Part shown: piece by piece, positions 1 to 5,448 of the stretch
Layout: each line of letters starts with the position of its first letter
Numbering within the stretch: the stretch's first letter is position 1
Origin: an uncultured Oxalobacteraceae bacterium
Lineage (GTDB): Bacteria; Pseudomonadota; Gammaproteobacteria; Burkholderiales; Burkholderiaceae
DNA: 5,613 nt
Assembly (NCBI GenBank): GCA_946479705.1
Contig: CAMLHI010000157.1
Location: 1 to 5,613, forward strand
Direction of reading: 5' to 3'
Made by a program: the position numbers and the translations under genes
The notes under the pieces: model-generated
Databases searched by the model: none
Seen by the model: the letters and a program-made list of their open reading frames with translations, nothing else
Told to the model about the DNA's origin: nothing

Positions 1-422
1 TGCAGCCAGAACCAGAGATGGTGCAGCAAGGGACTGGCCAGCGAATAGGCGAGCACGCAAGCCATCAGGCGGCGCGGGGTCAGGTTGGCCAGCGAGGACT
101 GCAGGCCGTACAGGTGGCGCGCCGCCAGATAGACCAGATAGGGCGCAGCGGCGGCAACGATGCCGCCGACAAATGCGCGCACCGAATCGTCCGGAAAAAA
201 TACCAGAAAGCACATCAGCCAAGACACGATCAGCAGCCCGACGGCGCCGGCGCCGCCGAACAGCAAGGTGCACAGCAGACGCATGCCTGCAGGCAAGTAA
301 ATCCAATTGATGCCCGGCTCGAATTCCAGGGCGAGAAACAAGGCGTCATTGAGGACGAGCATGGCCGAAAACAGTAGCACGGTGGCCGCCGTCATCAGGA
401 AATTCAATTGGAACTGCCCCAT
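1..422 (-). CDS. Multi-spanning inner-membrane protein, MASE1-like N-terminal region (partial)
   Basis: This is the N-terminal 140 residues of a hydrophobic protein whose 3' end lies beyond the left edge of the window. The ATG at 422-420 is preceded by a good Shine-Dalgarno (TGAGG, five bases upstream), which fixes the start. The translation shows about four membrane segments: roughly residues 7-31, 46-76, 83-105 and 118-140. The start of the second carries the string WIYLPAGMRLL. An Asn-Trp-hydrophobic-LPAG-hydrophobic-Arg pattern near the N-terminus resembles MASE1-type sensory membrane domains, but that is a resemblance from memory and not a proven assignment. Whether a cytoplasmic output domain follows cannot be seen. 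The gene is divergent from the MarR-like gene at 520, and their promoters overlap. It could equally be a stand-alone membrane protein of unknown function. That it is a real gene is fairly sure; its role is not known. Confidence 0.75.
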   Translation of the reverse strand, partial: MGQFQLNFLMTAATVLLFSAMLVLNDALFLALEFEPGINWIYLPAGMRLLCTLLFGGAGAVGLLIVSWLMCFLVFFPDDSVRAFVGGIVAAAAPYLVYLAARHLYGLQSSLANLTPRRLMACVLAYSLASPLLHHLWFWL

Positions 423-443
423 TGCGGCCTCAGTGTAAAATGT

Positions 444-471
444 TTGAGGATGCTTTTATGAAACTTATTAT
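444..471 (+). promoter_or_regulatory. Candidate sigma70 promoter for the MarR-like gene
   Basis: TTGAGG (444-449) and TATTAT (466-471) are separated by 16 bp on the plus strand. A start near 478 would give a leader of about 40 nt ahead of the ATG at 520. The -10 overlaps the minus-strand TATAAT at 472-467, so the two divergent promoters could not both be occupied at once. Confidence 0.4.
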
Positions 472-472
472 A
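467..472 (-). promoter_or_regulatory. Candidate -10 box (TATAAT) for the membrane protein gene
   Basis: A perfect TATAAT reads on the minus strand from 472 to 467. The best -35 at 16-bp spacing is CTGAAT (494-489), a poor match to TTGACA that lies inside the 12-bp palindrome at 489-500. Transcription would start near 460, leaving a leader of about 38 nt before the ATG at 422. The box shares its bases with a plus-strand -10. Confidence 0.45.
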
Positions 473-488
473 AGCGTCATCCACACCA

Positions 489-500
489 ATTCAGCTGAAT
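489..500. promoter_or_regulatory. 12-bp palindrome, candidate operator
   Basis: ATTCAGCTGAAT is a perfect palindrome in the gap between the divergent membrane-protein and MarR-like genes. It overlaps the expected -35 region of the minus-strand promoter and lies downstream of the plus-strand promoter. MarR-family proteins commonly bind palindromes in the divergent region next to their own gene, so autoregulation by the neighbour is a reasonable inference. A 12-bp palindrome is short for a MarR site, and the flanks do not extend the symmetry. Confidence 0.35.
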
Positions 501-519
501 CAATTGTAAATATCAGTAG

Positions 520-876
520 ATGAGAAAACCAAGCCGCCCGGCCGACATCTATATGCGTTTCCTGCAACTGGCCGAGGCCCTGCGCGGCCTGCCCTCGCTT
601 CCGCCGCTCGATCCGCTGGAAGAACGCATCCTGGGCCTGGTGGCGCGCGCCACCGACCACGACCGCTTGTCGGTGCGCGACATGATGGCGAAAGCCGAGT
701 TCGGCGCCCCCGCCACCGTGCACGCCCGCCTGAAATCGATGCGCGAAAAAGGCTGGATCCAGCTCAGCGATACCGACGACACGCGGCGCAAGCGCATCGA
801 GCTCACCGCAGCGGCCCTGCAGCACTTCGACAAGCTCTCAGGCTGTCTCATCCAGGCCGCAAACGGCGAGCCATAG
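520..876 (+). CDS. Small MarR-like winged-helix transcriptional regulator
   Basis: This 118-residue protein has the layout of a MarR-type winged-helix DNA-binding protein. An N-terminal helix (about 8-22) is followed by a helix beginning LDPLEERILGLV (30-41). The helix-turn-helix spans about 50-75, with the likely recognition helix in APATVHARLKSMREKGW. The wing contains DTDDTRRKRIELT (84-96), close to the MarR wing pattern Asp-x-x-Asp-x-Arg-x-x-x-hydrophobic-x-Leu-Thr. The protein is shorter than a typical MarR (about 140-150 residues), and the C-terminal dimerisation helix is brief. An in-frame TAG sits directly before the ATG, so only 520 or the ATG at 553 can be the start. Neither has a clear Shine-Dalgarno; I keep 520 because residues 1-11 lead naturally into the first helix. 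It is divergent from the membrane protein and may regulate it. The ligand and regulon are not visible. Confidence 0.75.
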   Translation: MRKPSRPADIYMRFLQLAEALRGLPSLPPLDPLEERILGLVARATDHDRLSVRDMMAKAEFGAPATVHARLKSMREKGWIQLSDTDDTRRKRIELTAAALQHFDKLSGCLIQAANGEP

Positions 877-907
877 CATGCACACGGCATAATAAAATTG
901 CATCTTA

Positions 908-938
908 GTTACAATCAATTACCATAACGCTCTATAAT
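908..938 (+). promoter_or_regulatory. Candidate promoter for the 60-codon ORF
   Basis: A perfect TATAAT lies at 933-938, about 31 bp upstream of the ATG at 969, in a locally AT-rich patch (888-940) that contrasts with the GC-rich surroundings. The best -35 matches are GTTACA (908-913, 19-bp spacer) and TTACAA (909-914, 18-bp spacer); both are weak. Confidence 0.4.
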
Positions 939-968
939 CCAGAACATTCCCGTCCCTCTGGATGCGCC

Positions 969-1151
969 ATGCATAGTCGCTTGCCCTACGCCAAGATGCG
1001 CTTATCCGCCGCCATCGACCGGTTTCTGAACGCCCAGACCCGCCAGGAAAAAGTATTAGCGGCGCGCTGGGTAAGTGCCTGGGCGCTGTTCAACGAGTTC
1101 TACAGCGTCGAAGCCATCCCGCGCCGGCCGCTGCGTCCGTCCGCGCACTGA
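969..1151 (+). CDS. Small hypothetical protein (60 aa)
   Basis: I do not recognise this protein. The 60-codon ORF runs from ATG at 969 to TGA at 1149-1151. The product is basic and mostly helical in character. Its central part (about residues 18-48) is rich in Ala, Arg, Trp and Phe and contains the string RWVSAWALFNEFYSVEAI. The tail is Pro/Arg-rich. There is no clear signal peptide or transmembrane segment and no Cys pair for metal binding. In favour of a real gene are GC-biased third codon positions and a TATAAT box about 31 bp upstream. Against it are the short length, no convincing Shine-Dalgarno (only GGATG at 960-964), and no operon partner. It lies downstream of the MarR-like gene in the same direction, 92 bp away, and converges on xylH. 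Confidence 0.5.
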   Translation: MHSRLPYAKMRLSAAIDRFLNAQTRQEKVLAARWVSAWALFNEFYSVEAIPRRPLRPSAH

Positions 1152-1203
1152 CGCCGGCCATCGCCGCCAAAAGCGAGCCCAGCAAAACATAATCCGCCCC
1201 TCC

Positions 1204-1310
1204 GGGGTCAGTGCTCCCATTGATGCATGAGCCCGGCTTCAGCCATCTCGCCTCCTTCGTGGGGGAACCACCCTTCAGCGAGCTGATGTAACAATGGGGG
1301 CACTGACCCC
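1204..1310. repeat. 107-bp imperfect palindrome with 19-bp arms (possible REP/MITE-like element or bidirectional terminator)
   Basis: The left arm (1204-1222, GGGGTCAGTGCTCCCATTG) is the reverse complement of the right arm (1292-1310) except for one base. The 69-bp interior continues the pairing with shorter helices: TCAG 1239-1242 with CTGA 1283-1286, CTCGC 1247-1251 with GCGAG 1278-1282, and GTGG 1259-1262 with CCAC 1268-1271. The whole unit can therefore fold as one long interrupted hairpin on either strand. It sits between the convergent 60-codon ORF and xylH, where a bidirectional terminator would be useful. No U-tract follows either arm, and no clear target-site duplication flanks it. 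The structure is read directly; calling it a mobile or dispersed repeat is inference. Confidence 0.7.
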
Positions 1311-1324
1311 GCGGGTGGGCGGGG

Positions 1325-1339
1325 CCGAATTTAATTCGG
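1325..1339. repeat. 15-bp palindrome just downstream of xylH
   Basis: CCGAATT (1325-1331) and AATTCGG (1333-1339) are exact inverted repeats around a single central base. The palindrome begins 13 bp past the xylH stop in the direction of transcription. As RNA it could only fold with a larger loop because the centre is too tight, so it is a weak terminator on its own. It may act together with the large palindrome at 1204-1310 or belong to the same repeat. Confidence 0.45.
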
Positions 1340-1352
1340 TGGCCTGCCCCGG

Positions 1353-2495
1353 TTAGCGCCGGCTGGCCCGCGTGGCCACGTCCACCCACACCGCCAGGGT
1401 CAGGATGAAACCCTTGACGATCATTTGCCAGTAAGTGTCCACGTCGAGCATCGACATGCCGTTGTCCAGGCTGGCCATCACCAGCGCACCGATCAGGGCG
1501 CCGTAGACCGTGCCCGACCCGCCGCGCATCGAGGTGCCACCGATGAAGCAGGCGGCAATCGCATCGAGCTCGCCCGAGGTGCCGGCCGAGGGCGAACCCG
1601 CCGCCAGCCGCGCGGTATTGATCAGCCCGGCGAGCGCGCACATCAGTCCCATGATGCCGAAAATCCACATCTTGACCGCGCGGACGTTCACGCCGGACAG
1701 CCGGGTCGCTTCCATATTGCTGCCGACCGCGTAAATGCGCCGCCCGAACACGGTCTGGGTGGCCACATAGGAAAATATCCCCAGCAAGGCCAGCACCAGC
1801 AGCACCGGCAGCGGGATGCCTTCGTAGCTGTTCATGGTCATCACGAAGGCGTACACGACCGCCGCCACCACGCCCAGGCGCACGCCTTCGCGCCAGGGTG
1901 GGGCCAGCGGCAGGCCGTGATGGGCGCGCCCGGCGCGCTGGCGCCAGATCAGCAGGGCCGCCAGCCCCACCAGCGCCAGGCCCAGCACGATGCCGAGCTG
2001 GACCGACAGATAGCCCTGCCCCAGCGCCTGCATCGGGTCCGACACCGGCGCCACCGTGGCGCCGCCGGTAATGCCCAGCACCGCGCCGCGATAAGCCAGC
2101 ATGCCGCCCAGGCCGACAATGAAGGAGGGAATCCCCACATAGGCGGTCAGGTAGCCATTGAACAGGCCCAGCACCAGCCCGCAGGCCAGCACCAGCGCGA
2201 TATTCAGCGGCAAGGGCAATTGGTGGCTGACATCGGCCACCGCGGCAATCCCGCCCAGCAGGCCCAGCAGCGAGCCGACCGACAGGTCGATCTCGCCGGC
2301 AATAATGACAAAGGCCATGCCGCAGGCCAGCATGCCGGTGATGGACATCTGGCGCATCAGGTTCGACAGGTTGCGCGGCGAAACGAAGCCGCCCTCGGTC
2401 TTCCAGCTGAAGAAGGCCCAGATAACGGCAATGGCCAGCAGGAGCGCGAGGATCTTGTATTGCGTGAACAGCTGTTTGATAGTGTTTGTATTCAT
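1353..2495 (-). CDS. xylH: D-xylose ABC transporter permease
   Basis: XylH is the inner-membrane channel subunit of the D-xylose importer; it works as a homodimer with XylG beneath and XylF delivering the sugar. The 380-residue protein belongs to the RbsC/XylH/AraH permease family (E. coli XylH is 393). It is hydrophobic throughout with about ten membrane segments: one at 14-30, a dense block at 50-145, a pair at 164-184 and 206-242, and a C-terminal block from 272. Family landmarks are SNLMRQMSITGML (44-56), AGEIDLSVGSLLGLLGG (66-82), the cytoplasmic coupling motif GRRIYAVGSNMEATRLSG (251-268), AGSPSAG (299-305), ELDAIAACFIGGTS (309-322) and ASLDNGMSMLDV (341-352). I chose the ATG at 2495 because it gives the family's usual short N-terminus. 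The reading frame extends to a TTG at 2549, but that would start inside an intercistronic hairpin. The Shine-Dalgarno is weak (GGA, six bases upstream). It is the last gene of the xylFGH operon. Confidence 0.96.
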   Translation of the reverse strand: MNTNTIKQLFTQYKILALLLAIAVIWAFFSWKTEGGFVSPRNLSNLMRQMSITGMLACGMAFVIIAGEIDLSVGSLLGLLGGIAAVADVSHQLPLPLNIALVLACGLVLGLFNGYLTAYVGIPSFIVGLGGMLAYRGAVLGITGGATVAPVSDPMQALGQGYLSVQLGIVLGLALVGLAALLIWRQRAGRAHHGLPLAPPWREGVRLGVVAAVVYAFVMTMNSYEGIPLPVLLVLALLGIFSYVATQTVFGRRIYAVGSNMEATRLSGVNVRAVKMWIFGIMGLMCALAGLINTARLAAGSPSAGTSGELDAIAACFIGGTSMRGGSGTVYGALIGALVMASLDNGMSMLDVDTYWQMIVKGFILTLAVWVDVATRASRR

Positions 2496-2519
2496 GACCA
2501 ATCCGGTAATGGTGGTGTC

Positions 2520-2576
2520 AGAGGCTGAGAGTCTTTCGGGCGCGCCCAAGCAGTGCCCGAAAGACTTTCCGCCTCT
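2520..2576 (-). promoter_or_regulatory. Intercistronic hairpin between xylG and xylH
   Basis: AGTCTTTCGGGC (2530-2541) and GCCCGAAAGACT (2555-2566) form a perfect 12-bp stem around a 13-nt loop. After a 4-nt internal loop the pairing resumes with AGAGGC (2520-2525) against GCCTCT (2571-2576). The 3' base of the stem abuts the xylG stop codon. In mRNA orientation no U-run follows, so it is not a standard intrinsic terminator. The likely role is to stabilise the upstream xylFG message or to cause partial attenuation before xylH. Confidence 0.65.
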
Positions 2577-4123
2577 CAGTGCGCCGTCTCGCTCTGCCCC
2601 AGGGCGGCGGCCAGCAGGGTTTCCTGGCTGAGATTTTCGTTAATGAAATTGCCGCGCAGCTGGCCTTCGCCCATCACCAGCACCCGGTCGGAAATGCCCA
2701 GCACTTCGGCCAGTTCCGACGAGACCATGATGATGGCCATGCCCTGCTTGGCCAGCGCGAACATGAGCTTGTAGATTTCATACTTGGCGCCCACGTCGAC
2801 CCCGCGCGTGGGCTCGTCGAGGATCAAGACCTTGGGCCGCGTGAGCAGCATCTTGGCCAGCACCGCCTTTTGCTGGTTGCCGCCGGACAGCGCGGTAATC
2901 GGCAGGAAGGGACTGGCCGTCTTCAAGCCCATGCGGGCGATCTCGTCGCGGATGGTGACCAGCTCGGCCTCGCCATCGATGCGCGTGAGCCTGGAAAACT
3001 GCTCCAGCACCGACAGGGTGATGTTGTGCCCCACCGACAGGTCGCGCACGATGCCGTGCTGCTTGCGGTCTTCCGGCACCAGGGCCAGCCCGGCGCGGAT
3101 GGCGCGCTGCGGCGTGCTGGTATCGATCGGCATGTCCTTGATCAGCACCTGGGCGTCGTAGCGGCCCGGGTAGGACCCGAAAATGGCCGTCACCAGCTCG
3201 GTGCGCCCTGCCCCGACCAGCCCCGCGATACCGAGGATTTCCCCGGCGCGCAGTTCGAACGAGACATTGTCGACCCGCTTGCGTTCGGGCTTGTCGATGT
3301 CGTAGCAGGTCACGTTGCGCGCTTCGAACACCACCTCGCCGAGCGCGTGGTCTTGCTTGGGATAGAGCTGGTTCATCTCGCGCCCGACCATCTGGGCGAT
3401 GATGCGGTCGACATTCATCTCGGCCATCGGGGTGGTGGCGATGTGCTTGCCGTCGCGGATGACGGCGATGGTGTCGCACACGGCTTCGACTTCATCGAGC
3501 TTGTGCGAGATATACACGCAGGCGACGCCCTTGGCTTTCAGGGCGCGCACGATGTCGAGCAGCACGGCAATTTCCGACGCCGTCAGCGAGGACGAAGGCT
3601 CGTCGAGAATCAAGAGCTTGGCGTTCTTGTTGAGCGCCTTGGCGATTTCGATCAGTTGCTGGTGGCCGCCGCCGTAATTCATCACCGGCAGCACCACGTT
3701 CACATCCGGCAGCTTCAGCTCGGCCAGCAGCTCCTCGGCCCTGCGGTTCATGGCGTTGTAATCCATGCGCCCGCCGGGCAGGGTGATCTCGTTGCCGAGA
3801 AAAATATTCTCGGCCACCGACAGCTCGGGCACCAGCATCAATTCCTGGTGGATGATGATGATCCCGGCCGCCTCGGTATCGCGGATCGACTGCGCCCGCA
3901 GGGGATGGCCGCGCCACCGGATTTCCCCGTCCCAGGTGCCGTGCGGATAGACCGCCGACAGCACCTTCATCAAGGTCGACTTGCCGGCGCCATTCTCGCC
4001 GCACAAACCGACGCACTCGCCGGCCCTGATCTTCAGGTCGATCCCGTTAAGTGCCGCGACACCGCCAAAATGCTTGACGATGCCGCGCATTTCCATCAAA
4101 TACTCTACCTCTGACTCGGACAT
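2576..4123 (-). CDS. xylG: D-xylose ABC transporter ATP-binding protein (two nucleotide-binding domains)
   Basis: XylG hydrolyses ATP on the cytoplasmic face to drive xylose import through XylH. At 515 residues it matches E. coli XylG (513) and has two tandem ABC domains. Domain 1 is intact: Walker [10 protein letters not shown] (42-50), Q-loop HQE (92-94), signature YGGGHQQ (150-156), Walker B LLILDEP (170-176) and H-loop His207. Domain 2 has a normal signature LSGGNQQ (412-418) and Walker B VLILDEP (432-438). Its Walker A is degenerate (GLVGAGRTE, 301-309, no Gly-Lys-Ser/Thr), and Ser replaces the H-loop His (about 468). That asymmetry is normal in the sugar-importer class with fused ATPases (RbsA, AraG, XylG), so it is not decay. 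The ATG at 4123 has an excellent Shine-Dalgarno (AGGAGG at 4136-4131, seven bases upstream). The [16 protein letters not shown] and KYEIYKL strings are close to E. coli XylG and favour xylose over ribose. It lies 68 bp after xylF and 80 bp before xylH. Confidence 0.97.
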   Translation of the reverse strand: MSESEVEYLMEMRGIVKHFGGVAALNGIDLKIRAGECVGLCGENGAGKSTLMKVLSAVYPHGTWDGEIRWRGHPLRAQSIRDTEAAGIIIIHQELMLVPELSVAENIFLGNEITLPGGRMDYNAMNRRAEELLAELKLPDVNVVLPVMNYGGGHQQLIEIAKALNKNAKLLILDEPSSSLTASEIAVLLDIVRALKAKGVACVYISHKLDEVEAVCDTIAVIRDGKHIATTPMAEMNVDRIIAQMVGREMNQLYPKQDHALGEVVFEARNVTCYDIDKPERKRVDNVSFELRAGEILGIAGLVGAGRTELVTAIFGSYPGRYDAQVLIKDMPIDTSTPQRAIRAGLALVPEDRKQHGIVRDLSVGHNITLSVLEQFSRLTRIDGEAELVTIRDEIARMGLKTASPFLPITALSGGNQQKAVLAKMLLTRPKVLILDEPTRGVDVGAKYEIYKLMFALAKQGMAIIMVSSELAEVLGISDRVLVMGEGQLRGNFINENLSQETLLAAALGQSETAH

Positions 4124-4130
4124 CTGAACG

Positions 4131-4136
4131 CCTCCT
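4131..4136 (-). promoter_or_regulatory. Strong ribosome binding site of xylG
   Basis: The minus strand reads AGGAGG, seven bases before the ATG at 4123-4121. It fixes that ATG as the start over the in-frame Met codons 10 and 12, and is the strongest Shine-Dalgarno in the operon. Confidence 0.8.
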
Positions 4137-4140
4137 GTGC

Positions 4141-4188
4141 CCTGGGTGTGTGCGCGCCAAAAGCTCGCCGGCCGCGCGCACTTCCAGG
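4141..4188 (-). promoter_or_regulatory. Intercistronic hairpin between xylF and xylG
   Basis: GTGCGCGC (4150-4157) pairs with GCGCGCAC (4174-4181), an 8-bp GC-only core with a 16-nt loop. CCTGG (4141-4145) pairs with CCAGG (4184-4188) beneath it, across a small 4/2 internal loop. It fills most of the 68-bp gap, just after the xylF stop and just before the xylG ribosome binding site. No U-tract follows in the mRNA sense. In periplasmic-binding-protein operons such hairpins often protect the binding-protein transcript from 3' decay, so a role in raising XylF over XylG and XylH is a fair inference. Confidence 0.55.
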
Positions 4189-4191
4189 CGA

Positions 4192-5193
4192 TTACATGCC
4201 GATCTGCGCCTTGGTATAGAAGCCGTCCTTGACGAGCACGTCGAGATTGCCCTTGGTCAGCGGAATCGGCTTGAGCAGCAGGGTGTCGACCTTCTTGAAG
4301 TGATTGTCGTAAGTGCCGTTGAAGGCGGGTTTTTCATTGCGCACCAGCTGCACGGCCAGCTTGGCCGCTTCGGTGGCGATCAGCTTGAGCGGCTTGTACA
4401 CCGTCATGGCCTGGGTGCCGGCGGCCACCCGCTTGACCGCGGCCAGGTCGGCATCCTGGCCGGACACCACCACCTTGCCGGCCAGCTTTTGCGAAGCGAG
4501 CGCCTGGATGGCGCCGCCGGCGGTGCCGTCATTCGAGGCGAGCACGGCGTCGATCTTGTTGCCGTTGGCGGTCAGGGCATTTTCCACGATGGACATCGCT
4601 TCGGCCGGGCTCCACTCCTTGACCCACTGACTGCCGACCACCTTGATGTCGCCCTTGTCGATCAAAGGCTGCAAGACTTTCAGCTGGCCGTCGCGCAGCA
4701 TCTTGGCGTTGTTATCGGTCGGTGCGCCGCCCAGCAGGTAGTAATTCCCCTTCGGCTTGAGTTTCACCAAACTGGAGGCCTGCAACTCGCCGACCAGCAT
4801 ATTGTCGAAGGAGATATAGGCGTCGACATCGGCGTTCATGATCAGGCGGTCGTAGGAGAGCACCTTGATCTTGGCTTTCTTGGCTTCACGAATAGCGTTG
4901 TTGAGTACGGTTGCATTGAAGGGCACGATCACCAGCACGTCCACACCGCGCGAGATCAGGTTTTCAATCTGGGCGATCTGGCGCTGCTCGCTGGCGTCGG
5001 CCGATTGCACGAACACCTTGCCGCCGAGTTGCTCGGCCGCGGCGGTAAAGTAATCCCGGTCCTTGGCCCAGCGTTCGAGGCGCAAGTCATCGATCGAAAA
5101 GCCGATCTTGGGGTTCTTCGCATCCGCGGCGGCAGGGCCGCTGACGAAAGCCATCAGAACGGCGGCCGCAGCCGCAGTCAACAATTTTTTCAT
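4192..5193 (-). CDS. xylF: Periplasmic D-xylose-binding protein
   Basis: XylF captures D-xylose in the periplasm and delivers it to XylGH. The 333-residue precursor begins with a Sec signal peptide: Lys2-Lys3, a hydrophobic Ala/Leu core at 4-17, and a cleavage region SGPAAADA. Cleavage would follow Ala23 or Ala25. The mature part is a two-lobe type I periplasmic binding protein. Strings shared with E. coli XylF include IDDLRLERW (34-42), FVQSA (61-65), [14 protein letters not shown] (76-89), YDRLI (114-118), YISFDN (126-131), VGELQA (134-139), DNNAK (160-164), [12 protein letters not shown] (206-217), GGAIQAL (226-232), SGQDADLA (244-251) and MTVYKP (263-268). The Arg-Trp of the first motif, the Asp-Arg of YDR and the Asp of QDAD are in the places used for sugar binding in that protein. 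The Shine-Dalgarno is GGAG, seven bases before the ATG at 5193. It is the first gene of the operon. Confidence 0.97.
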   Translation of the reverse strand: MKKLLTAAAAAVLMAFVSGPAAADAKNPKIGFSIDDLRLERWAKDRDYFTAAAEQLGGKVFVQSADASEQRQIAQIENLISRGVDVLVIVPFNATVLNNAIREAKKAKIKVLSYDRLIMNADVDAYISFDNMLVGELQASSLVKLKPKGNYYLLGGAPTDNNAKMLRDGQLKVLQPLIDKGDIKVVGSQWVKEWSPAEAMSIVENALTANGNKIDAVLASNDGTAGGAIQALASQKLAGKVVVSGQDADLAAVKRVAAGTQAMTVYKPLKLIATEAAKLAVQLVRNEKPAFNGTYDNHFKKVDTLLLKPIPLTKGNLDVLVKDGFYTKAQIGM

Positions 5194-5214
5194 GTCGTGT
5201 CTCCATTATTTTGA

Positions 5215-5233
5215 TCGAGGGCCGGGCCCTCGA
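5215..5233 (-). repeat. 19-bp palindrome in the xylF leader
   Basis: CGAGGGCC (5216-5223) and GGCCCTCG (5225-5232) are exact inverted repeats around one base, with one further T-A pair outside. The palindrome sits 21 bp upstream of the xylF ATG, just ahead of the GGAG ribosome binding site. It could be a protein-binding operator, or an mRNA hairpin (six pairs with a 5-nt loop) affecting xylF translation or 5'-end stability. Confidence 0.6.
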
Positions 5234-5234
5234 A

Positions 5235-5243
5235 GGGGGGGGG
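5235..5243. repeat. Homopolymer run of nine G (plus strand)
   Basis: Nine consecutive G residues lie two bases from the end of the leader palindrome and 42-50 bp upstream of xylF. Such runs are prone to slippage in replication and to sequencing errors, so the exact length is uncertain. Confidence 0.85.
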
Positions 5244-5386
5244 TGAACTAACTTTACAAACTCTGCTCCTGAAACTGCGCAAATGCCGTTGGCAACAGCG
5301 CCTTGGGGAAATCCCGTGCCGGCGCCGCTAAACGCCCGGTCGCACTTACCGTCCGTGGCCGGATCGCCCCTCTGGAACGGCACTGC

Positions 5387-5412
5387 CCGGCCGCGCACTG
5401 CGCGCGCGCCGG
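5387..5412 (-). terminator. GC-rich hairpin after the dehydratase gene (weak terminator candidate)
   Basis: CCGGC (5387-5391) pairs with GCCGG (5408-5412), and CGCGC (5392-5396) pairs with GCGCG (5400-5404), closing an ACT loop with a 3-nt bulge. It lies 36 bp past the dehydratase stop. There is no U-tract on the downstream side, so it could be a pause site or a 3'-end stabiliser instead of a true terminator. Confidence 0.35.
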
Positions 5413-5448
5413 TCAGCCAATTTCCGTCATCGACCTCTGAACTAGCGC

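Larger units (their letters stand above)
5194..5448 (-). promoter_or_regulatory. Leader and putative promoter region of xylFGH
   Basis: This 255-bp gap between the dehydratase stop and the xylF start has no convincing gene on either strand. Its length and two structured segments suggest that xylFGH has its own promoter. The best candidate reading toward xylF is weak: TTGCGC (5282-5277) and TAAAGT (5256-5251) with a 20-bp spacer. A GC-rich hairpin lies near the dehydratase end (5387-5412), and a palindrome with a G/C homopolymer lies near xylF (5215-5243). No regulator-binding site could be assigned with confidence. Confidence 0.35.

Noticed and set aside
1..377. 119-codon plus-strand ORF at 18-377
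   Set aside because: It is Gln/His/Arg-rich and antisense to the hydrophobic membrane protein, which has a good ribosome binding site and clear membrane segments.
430..890. Minus-strand ORFs (430-825 and 549-890) opposite the MarR-like gene
   Set aside because: They lack ribosome binding sites and family features and are explained as shadows of the plus-strand winged-helix gene.
1223..1291. 22-codon plus-strand ORF in the loop of the large palindrome, and a 12-codon minus-strand ORF at 1208-1246
   Set aside because: Both are too short to claim as genes. The plus one lacks a ribosome binding site. They are reported only as a property of the repeat.
1353..2549. Longer xylH reading from a TTG at 2549
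   Set aside because: The extra 18 residues do not resemble the XylH N-terminus, the TTG lies in the loop of a strong hairpin, and the ATG at 2495 fits the family.
2576..3220. Degenerate Walker A and missing H-loop histidine in the second XylG domain, read as gene decay
   Set aside because: This asymmetry is usual in fused sugar-importer ATPases of the RbsA/AraG/XylG class; the first domain is intact.
2579..4114. 511-codon plus-strand ORF opposite xylG
   Set aside because: Its translation is dominated by His, Gln, Asp and Gly with no recognisable domain, as expected for the antisense frame of a GC-rich gene. The minus strand encodes an unmistakable ABC ATPase over the same bases.
4150..5214. 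354-codon plus-strand ORF opposite xylF, and a similar 367-codon one opposite xylH (1425-2528)
   Set aside because: Both are antisense shadows of well-identified transporter genes, with biased composition and no family features.
5284..5294. TGCC-GTT-GGCA inverted repeat upstream of xylF as a LacI-type operator
   Set aside because: The arms are only 4 bp and the flanks do not extend the symmetry; this is too common in GC-rich DNA to call.
5087..5398. 103-codon minus-strand ORF spanning the xylF leader and the start of xylF in another frame
   Set aside because: It overlaps the certain xylF start out of frame, crosses the homopolymer run, and has no protein-family features.
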